Positions 57,106 to 64,000 of a stretch of 64,000 nucleotides of DNA are shown in pieces (the first letter of the stretch is position 1; each line of letters begins with the position of its first letter). Where the stretch lies: positions 135,692 to 199,691 of the forward strand of contig NW_006768789.1 in the NCBI RefSeq assembly GCF_000204055.1, in the 5' to 3' direction. The position numbers and the translations under genes are program-made. The notes below the pieces were generated by a model. It had not been told where the DNA came from and did no database searches. It saw only the letters and a program-made list of their open reading frames with translations. Source of the DNA: Melampsora larici-populina 98AG31 (taxonomy: Eukaryota > Basidiomycota > Pucciniomycetes > Pucciniales > Melampsoraceae).

Positions 57106-60100
57106 ATGCATTCAAATCTTGCAAAAGAATTGAATTCCACTTTCAACCAAAATCCGAAACCAAAAAGCAAAACCGAAAACCAAATGAGCAACTCAGAACC
57201 AATTGAAGAATCGAAACAAATTAATTCAGATGTACCTTATTGGTCTAAAAGATCTAATATTGCACCTATCAAATCCGAGTTGAGTATCATAACATTTTCA
57301 AAACTTTTTCTTAAATATATGAATGAATGAATGATTAGAAACTGACGGTCTTGAACCTGTATTTAAATAGGTATGTGATTTGGAGTAAGTTTGAGAAGGA
57401 TAGTGTGAGGGAGGGTGATGAAGGTGATGATGGTAGAAGAGATGATGAATTAGAAGCAGAAGGAGGGAATAGAAAAAAACGGAAATCTAATTTGATCGAC
57501 AATGAAAATGAAACGAATGAACAGGAAAATTCAAAGAAGAATGAAACCGAAAACGAAAACGAAAATGAAAAATCAGATGAAGTTGAAAGTACAGAAATTC
57601 AAGAAGAAAAGAAAATCAAATTAACTAAAAGTCAAAAGAAACAAAGAGCCATTGAAGCAAGAAAACAATCAAAAGGAAAAGGAGGAATGAATAAAGCTAG
57701 AAGTTTTTTAAAGACTCAGGAAATGATTTCGGTTCAGTTGTGTTCTTTTGTTTCGGTTGAAAAAGAATGTACTAGAGGAATTCAAGAAAATCAAAACCTT
57801 CCACAAGAACAACAAGAACAAAAACAAGAACAAAAACAAGATCCAGTACAACAAGGACAACCACAAGCACAACAAGCACAACCAGCAGAAAAACAACAAG
57901 GACAGCCCAAATGTAAATTTAATCATGATATCAAATCATATATGCAAGAAAAATCAAATGATATTAAATCATTCATTGGACAAGATCTCACCAAATTCAG
58001 CGACGAAGAAATCCAACAAGTTTTATCAAACCAAGAAACAAACGTATTAAACTCTCCAAACTGGATAACCAAATGTCCATTATTCGAAAGCTTCGGTACT
58101 TGTTCATTTGGTTATAGATGTAAATTTTTATCATCACATTTAGAGAATGTTAGTCCAGGAAGCGGATACCAAGGAACAAACCATAAGTTATTAATCGATT
58201 CAAGTAAATTTCATCAACGTGAAAAGTTTGATGAATTGAATGGATTACCATTTGAGATGATACGAAAGATACGTAAAAAACTTTATGATTTACCATTGAC
58301 TAAATCGTATTTAGATTCGATTGGAGAATTGATGGATCAAAGACAGTTTGATGAAAAAGGTAGATTGATGGCATCTAAACCTAATCTGAAATCAAATCAA
58401 AAACCTACTATCACTTCAATTAATCAAACTGAAAAGAATCAAAAAGTTATTGACGAAAGTGAAGTGAATGAAACTAAAGAAATCAAACCGGTTCAACTTC
58501 CAACAGAATCGTACCAAGACGCTCAAAAAGATCTTCCAGTTGATCTGACCCCTATCCGATCCAACGAAAAGACCCGACTAAACTGGCGAGAAAAGTTATA
58601 CCTAGCACCTTTAACGACCGTAGGAAACTTACCGTTCCGAAGATTATGTAGTACTTTAGGATGTGAAATCACGTGTGGAGAGATGGCCTTATGTCAAGAT
58701 TTGATTGGAGCTAATACCAATGAATGGAGTTTGGTCAAACGACATCCTAGTGAAAAGATCTTTGGAGTTCAAGTCGCTGGATCTAGACCTCAACTCTTGG
58801 TACCGGCTGCTGAGATGATTGGGAATGAATTGAAGGTAGATTTTGTTGATGTCAATTGTGGTTGTCCAATTGATTTAGTATTCAAAAAGGTTAGTTTTTT
58901 TTCCATTAATCGGATTTCACAAGTTTTCAAAACAAAAAACGAAAAAAGAGAAAAAAAAATGATCTTTTGAATTCAACTTTTTCTTAAATTTTATTTCATT
59001 TACTCCTTTTTTCGATACTTACTTTATATACATATAGGGATCAGGTGCCGCTTTATTAGAACATACACAAAGACTTGGAAAAAGTTTAATCGGAATGTCA
59101 AAGGTTTTAAAAGAGATTCCATTAACGATTAAACTAAGAACAGGCATTACAGAAGGTAAGAATCTAGCACATAAGATCATACCTCAATTACAACATTGGG
59201 GAGTTGGTGCTACAACAGTTGAGTTGAGATTATATATGTTTGAGTATGATTTAGGAGATTTAGACGGACTAAAGTTGGGTTTGGTTTTTTTAGCTTCATG
59301 GTAGGTCTAGACAACAAAGGTATTCTAAAAGAGCAGATTGGAATTATATTTCAGAATGTGTGAAGACTTTACATCGAACGTTTGAAGAAGAACCAGGTAA
59401 TGAAAGTTTTAGATTTTCATTGAATTTGTTTGTTGTATATCGAAATTGATATTTTGTTTGGTTGGTTAGATTTACCACAAATTCCGATCTTCGGTAATGG
59501 TGATTGTTATGATTATAGAGAATATTATGAAAATATGGAAATGAGTGGAGTAGATGGAATCATGATTGCTCGTGGTGCATTAACAAAGGTACCGAAACCC
59601 CCCCCCCCCCGCCGCCCAAAAAAATAACTCTTCTTCCTCAAATAAAAATGATCAAATTTGATTTTGATTTGGGATTTTTTTATTTTTTTTAGCCTTGGAT
59701 CTTTACTGAAATTAAAGAAAGAAGAGATTGGGATATTAGTAGTAGAGAAAGATTAGATCAAATTGGAAAACTTGCTTCATTTGGATTAGGTAAATTATAT
59801 ATCTTGATTCAAACCATTAACAAAGCCTAAGAATTGATGATTTGATGGATTTTTTTATTAGAACATTGGGGAAGTGATACACAAGTTAAATCGATTTTGT
59901 TTTCTCGTTTCAATCATTTCAAGTTTCACTCAAAACTGATTAGAATTAATTCTTTGATGTGATGGTCTTTAATAGGGAGTCAATACCACTAGAAGGTTTC
60001 TTTGTGAATCATTAGGGTTTCAATACAGATACGTACCTGTCGGTTTACTAGAAAGATTACCAGCCAGGATTAACGATCGACCTTACCCATTCAAAGGACG

Positions 60101-60315
60101 AGACGAACTAGAAGTAAGTCACCATCCCATTCTTTTTCTTCACCATCACTTCATTCTAATGGTTTTTGATCTTTTTTTCTTTAAAGACTTTGTTGGCAAG
60201 TGGATCTTCTAAAGATTGGGTTAAGATCTCTGAATTGTTTTTAGGACCTACACCTATTGATTGGAACTTTATTCCTAAACATAAAAGTAATGCATATGAA
60301 GAAGGAAATGGATAA
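57106..60315 (+). CDS. DUS3: Dus3, tRNA-dihydrouridine(47) synthase
   Basis: Flavoenzyme reducing uridine 47 of the tRNA variable loop. Nine exons: 57106-57278, 57371-58889, 59038-59217, 59294-59396, 59470-59588, 59693-59789, 59862-59884, 59976-60113, 60187-60315; total 826 aa. An N-terminal charged region ([20 protein letters not shown]) is followed by a Gln/Glu-rich tract and a CCCH zinc finger near residue 292 ([18 protein letters not shown]), then the TIM-barrel catalytic domain: [18 protein letters not shown] (about 468), [12 protein letters not shown] with catalytic Cys (about 553), [37 protein letters not shown] and [12 protein letters not shown]. The C terminus ([28 protein letters not shown]) matches Dus3. 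Exon 7 is only 23 nt. The exon 3/4 join (GATT-LHGR) is one or two residues shorter than usual, so that boundary may be slightly off. The start could also be the ATG at 57184. Confidence 0.93.
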
Positions 60316-61044
60316 AGAAGATTGAAAACTAACTTCATGATCAATCAAAATCAGTGGAATTTTTTTTAAAATGTTTGAATAGATTTGTGGGTTTGTTTTG
60401 GTGAAGAGATTGGAGGTTTTGCAATTCAGATTGAGTTTCATGTTTTTATGGAGAGCGACTTTATCTTTGATCGTCTTTATTTTGTGAGGCCACAAGTATA
60501 TGGAAAGGGTGCTGAATTGTTCAAGATTGATATTCAAGTGGAGCTCAAGATGTTTTGAATTAAGAAGAGTAGTGTAAAGTCAAATTTGATTACAAGAGTG
60601 AAATGTAAGATGATTGAAAGTGATCCACTCGTTTGGTTTTACACATGATCCTTTGACTTGTGTGTGCTTCCTTTAACTCTCCTTGCAATCTTACGTCAAT
60701 TCTAAATTCCTTTAGATCATCATGAAGATTTTCAATGTCAACACAGACAAATGATGTCATTAATCCTCAGTTTTATGATATCGTTCTTATTTTTTTTTAT
60801 TCCGGTGTAATCTTTTTGAACATGAATCAATGAAACAAATAAGATTGATGTAATAACAATAAGAGATAGATGAAAGAGAGAGAGAGAGAGAAAGCAAAGT
60901 TACAATCGTATATAAAGAATCTATCAAAAAAAAGATCGAAACCGAAACCAAATGACTGAAGATCAATCTTGAACAATATGATTGTGAAGAAATAGAAATA
61001 GAATCCAAGAATTTAAAAGAAATCGAATTTCAGAATCCAATTGA
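60316..61044. other. Convergent 3' region DUS3 / GOS1
   Basis: 730 bases between two stop codons on opposite strands, with a GA microsatellite at 60876-60891. No supported gene. Confidence 0.6.
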
Positions 61045-62059
61045 TCATCTAAAGGTCATCAGTAAGAGTAAAAAAGTACAACTTCCAGCCACTAGAGCCA
61101 AAATCAAAGTATCTCTTCTTCTACGTGACTGAATCATTCCTACTATCGAATTCATACCAGGAATCGAAGCTATTCAAAAGAAACCCCATCGAGTCAACCA
61201 AATCTGATAGATTAGTTTAATAAAGAAAAGAGGTAAGAGATCCGAGACTTACACATCACTCGATTCATCCGATGATTACTACCAAAGATAGAATTTCTCT
61301 GAACGGAGAATTCTTGACGAGTAGCAAAAGCTTGATCTAGAATCTCATCAGCTAACCGATGACTAGAATGAATCCTATCACGATCAGCCAAATGATGAGC
61401 ATCATCTGTCAAGTTTTGTTGTGATTTAAAAGAAGAGATTTCATGTCGAACAGAAGAAAGTAATGAAGCTCGTTGTTCTGATGATCTTAATGAAGATTGA
61501 GTTCGTTTGAAATCTTTTTCATAGGTTTCTAAGATTTCTTTGTGTCGGTTGGTGGTGTGTAACATTGAGTTGGTTGGATTGGTTGGGTTGGTTTCTAATA
61601 ATCTAAAGATTTGATCAACTAATAATGATAGCTATAATCAATTCGCAAATCCAAACTCGATTAGTTTCTTTTTTTTTTCAATTTTTGGTTTCGAGATGAT
61701 AAGAGAAAGTAGATACCTGTTTTAGATTATCTTCAATTTGTGATTCGATTTCTCTTGATTGACTTAGAGTTGAATTGTTTAAAGTTCCATTTGAACTATA
61801 AGTGGTTGAAACTGAAGTACATAGTTTGGCATAAGTGGTGATTTGTGATTCTAACGTGTTTTCTAATGTCCTAACTGACTAGTGAGATTTAGATTAGTTT
61901 TCTTGCTTTTTTTCATTGGATTTGATGAGTGGGTTTAGATTTGATGAATTTGATTGAACTTACTCTGACGACGAAGTGTTTCCCAAGCTATATTGTTGAA
62001 TGGATTGGTTAGTTTGATTAGTTTAATGCGTTTATTGAGAATGAGATTCACTGACACAT
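61045..62059 (-). CDS. GOS1: Gos1/GOSR1-type Golgi SNARE
   Basis: v-SNARE (Qb class) for intra-Golgi and ER-Golgi transport. Five exons: 62059-62056, 61987-61964, 61874-61717, 61631-61253, 61169-61045; total 229 aa, the family length. The N terminus MSWETLRRQIRTLENTL matches the Gos1 start (WExLRxxxRxLE). A helical middle (NRHKEILETYEKDFKRTQ) follows, then the SNARE helix (ADEILDQAFATRQEFSVQRN) and the juxtamembrane RVMSSIPGMNSIVGMIQS RRRRDTLILALVAG leading to a single C-terminal membrane helix (ALVAGSCTFLLLLM). The first exon is only four bases (ATGT) with a GTCAGT donor; without it there is no ATG in frame. This 5' structure is inferred and is the weakest part. Divergent from the eIF2B-beta gene. 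Confidence 0.88.
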
Positions 62060-62360
62060 TATTATTATTTGAATGAGTCTTTTTGTTTTGGTGTTGGTTT
62101 GATTGAGGGTGGTAGTGGTAGTGGTAGTGGTAGTGGTTAGTTGGTTGGTTGGTTGGTTGTTCAAATCAGATGACGATCATCATCAAATGTTGTCGAGTGA
62201 GATGGGATACGTTGAACTACAGTTTCAATTAATCTGTTGGATTTAATCTGTTTTAGTGAAATTCGATTTTGGATAATCTCGACTGGCTCATCTTGTCGTT
62301 CGCTTTCTCATTACCATCCACATTACCATCGACATTACCATATCACTTTACTTATTCACG
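62060..62360. promoter_or_regulatory. Shared 301-bp divergent promoter region GOS1 / GCD7
   Basis: The only sequence between two opposite start codons. It contains a GGTAGT-type tandem repeat running into a GGTT repeat (62109-62160) and a CATTACCATC repeat near 62311-62340. No specific factor site is claimed. Confidence 0.55.
62109..62160. repeat. (GGTAGT)n then (GGTT)n microsatellites
   Basis: About four GGTAGT-like units followed by about four GGTT units, in the GOS1 5' region on the plus strand. Confidence 0.85.
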
Positions 62361-64000
62361 ATGACCATTTCATTTTCATCAGATTTATCAAAACCGATCA
62401 TCATCAAAAGAATTGATACCTTAGCTCAGAAATTAGAACGTCGGTAAGTTCATTCTCGACCGATCTCAATCAATCCATCATCTTAAAACTGATTTAAGAA
62501 TTGGTTTAAAAACAGACAAGTGATTGGATCTTTACCCACTGCATTAGAAACGATTAAATTATTACGTGAAGTTATTGCTGGTGCTAAATTTAATTCGTTT
62601 GAAGAGTTATGTACTCATCTTACTGAGATTGGAAACTTATTAACTACTAAAGCTCCAAGAGGTTCATACTTTATTCAAATCCAATCTTGATCTTCATCCT
62701 AAAAACTCGTTATCTTTTTTTTCCAATTCTAGAATTCGTGATTGGAAACATTGTTAAAAGAGTGGTACTCCTTTTACGTGAAGAGTTAAGTCTTTGTAGG
62801 TCTCTCTTATATACAATCTTAATCATTCAATTCTAATCTAATCTTTACTTTGAACAGGTATGCAAGTGCATTAGCCACTCATCTCATCACAGCCACTTCG
62901 ACTCCTGCGATTGAAAAAGATGAAATCAAATCAAGTAGTTCGACTTACAATTTCACCACCCCACCTTCTTCAAATTCGATTCCCATCAGTTCATCTACCA
63001 CTGATAATCTATTCAGATTATTAGGTCAAAAACTTCTTACACCGGCTTCTCATGATCATCAATTAGATCATCATCATGATGGTGGTCCTGGAAAGGTGGA
63101 AAGAAACTTTAGTAAGAAAGCAGCTAGTTTGAAACCTATCTTTATTGAAGCGGTTCAAGAATTACATGATGAATTAGAACTTACGCGTGAGAATGTGGCG
63201 AATCAAGCTGCTGAACATATTCATTCTGGGTCAGTTTCTCTTCTTGGATTTCTCATCACTAAGCTATATCGCCTTTTGACTTATCGTGTTCTGATTCGAT
63301 TTGATTCACAGTGAGGTGATCATGACCATGGACCATTCACGTACCGTTCAGAGCTTCTTACAAGCTGCTGCCAAGAACCGACGTACATTCAACGTCATCG
63401 TAGCCGAAACAGCTCCTAATTTCTCAGGTCGAACATTAGCAGCCGAATTAGCCGGTTCTACACCACCTGTCGAGACTCTTATCATCTCAGATGCATCAAG
63501 CTTTGCATTAATGTCAAGATGTACAAAACTGATTATAGGATGTCATGCGATCTTTGCAGATGGATCGGTCTTAGCTAAATCAGGTGCTTTGGGATTAGCC
63601 TTAGCAGCTAGAGCTCATTTGGTTCCAGTAGTCATTGTGAGTGGGATGTATAAATTCTCACCTGAATATGTTAGAGCAGGAGAAGAATGGTCGATTTGTG
63701 ATCAACAAAGTCCAGAAGAAGTTTTGATGTATAATCCAACTGAACATGATCATCATCATCATCATGAGATCCAAAGTCAACTTAAACAAGATCAATTTGA
63801 TGAATCTAAAGTGATGGGTGAAGTAGAAGTTTTGAATCCTTATTATGATCGTATACCTGGTGAACTCGTTAGTTTGTTTATTACCAATCTGTAAGTGTTT
63901 TTTTCGTATTTAATATTATCAACCTCGGGCTTCACTTACCTAAACCTTATCGTCTTTTGGTATCTTTAGGGGAGGACATCCGTCTTCACTTGTATATCGG
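62361..64000 (+). CDS. GCD7: eIF2B subunit beta (Gcd7), 3' end missing
   Basis: Regulatory beta subunit of eIF2B, the guanine-nucleotide exchange factor for eIF2, part of the alpha/beta/delta core that senses eIF2 phosphorylation. Exons: 62361-62443, 62516-62661, 62733-62799, 62858-63229, 63312-63890, 63970->64000; 426 residues visible. Family blocks: RQVIGSLPTALETIKLLREV, EFVIGNIVKRVVLLLREE, YASALATHL, then the Rossmann-like half EVIMTMDHSRTVQSFLQAA, FNVIVAETAPNFSGRTLAAE, ALMSRCTKLIIGCHAIFADG, VPVVIVSGMYKFSPEYV and YYDRIPGELVSLFITNLGGH. A Ser/Thr/His-rich insert (about residues 112-165) and a His/Gln-rich loop near 63745-63800 are longer than in most relatives. The exon 3 donor is GTCTCT. 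The final residues run off the window. Confidence 0.94.

Noticed and set aside
56790..57191. Minus-strand 133-codon frame between ATG13 and DUS3
   Set aside because: Phe/Leu-rich, low-complexity translation of AT-rich intergenic DNA overlapping the DUS3 start.
1..64000. tRNA and rRNA genes
   Set aside because: I looked for T-loop-like GGTTCRANNCC with matching acceptor stems and saw no complete cloverleaf. A covariance-model scan would be decisive.

Overview
This window is nuclear DNA from an intron-rich filamentous fungus. The gene set (Atg13, Dot5-type peroxiredoxin, Gos1 SNARE, Cns1, Erv1, Clp1, Dus3, eIF2B-beta, Afg1, SWT1-like PIN proteins), the many short introns (about 50-120 nt, 2-8 per gene) and the heavy load of transposable elements fit a basidiomycete. 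A rust fungus (Pucciniales) is the best guess, but that is inference from gene style and repeat content. No database search was run. All splice models below were read by eye; each was checked so that the exons add up to an open frame with family-like sequence across the joins.

Layout. Positions 1-10312 hold a compact minus-strand block: arrestin-like protein (cut by the window start), the Hsp90 co-chaperone Cns1/TTC4, the mRNA 3'-end-processing kinase Clp1, and a TBC (Rab-GAP-like) protein. A 1.4-kb terminal-inverted-repeat element lies between Clp1 and the TBC gene. Positions 10313-18405 are gene-poor and repeat-rich, including a foldback array of GTACTGTAC-type words. Then come a Dot5/BCP peroxiredoxin (plus) and a large serine-rich protein of unknown function (minus).

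Positions 23487-41290 are a transposon zone: a 436-bp MITE-like element, a perfect 18-bp-arm hairpin, a decayed tyrosine-recombinase element, a complete non-autonomous LTR element (30232-32633, target duplication ATCTC) and a complete Ty3/Gypsy element (34570-40733, identical 391-bp LTRs, target duplication ACATG, one 1594-aa Gag-Pol frame).

Positions 41292-64000 are gene-dense again: Erv1, two tandem SWT1-like PIN-domain genes (the second fused to a Cys-rich and helical C-terminal half), Afg1, Atg13, Dus3, Gos1 and eIF2B-beta (cut by the window end). Several neighbours are divergent pairs sharing short promoters: Erv1/PIN-A, Afg1/Atg13 and Gos1/eIF2B-beta.

The host genes are mostly unrelated housekeeping functions: RNA processing and modification (Clp1, Dus3, PIN nucleases), translation initiation (eIF2B-beta), mitochondrial protein biogenesis (Erv1, Afg1), membrane traffic and autophagy (Gos1, TBC protein, Atg13, arrestin), chaperoning (Cns1) and redox defence (Dot5). 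The most unusual host observations are the TBC protein that has lost both catalytic finger residues and the PIN/Cys-rich fusion next to its unfused paralogue.
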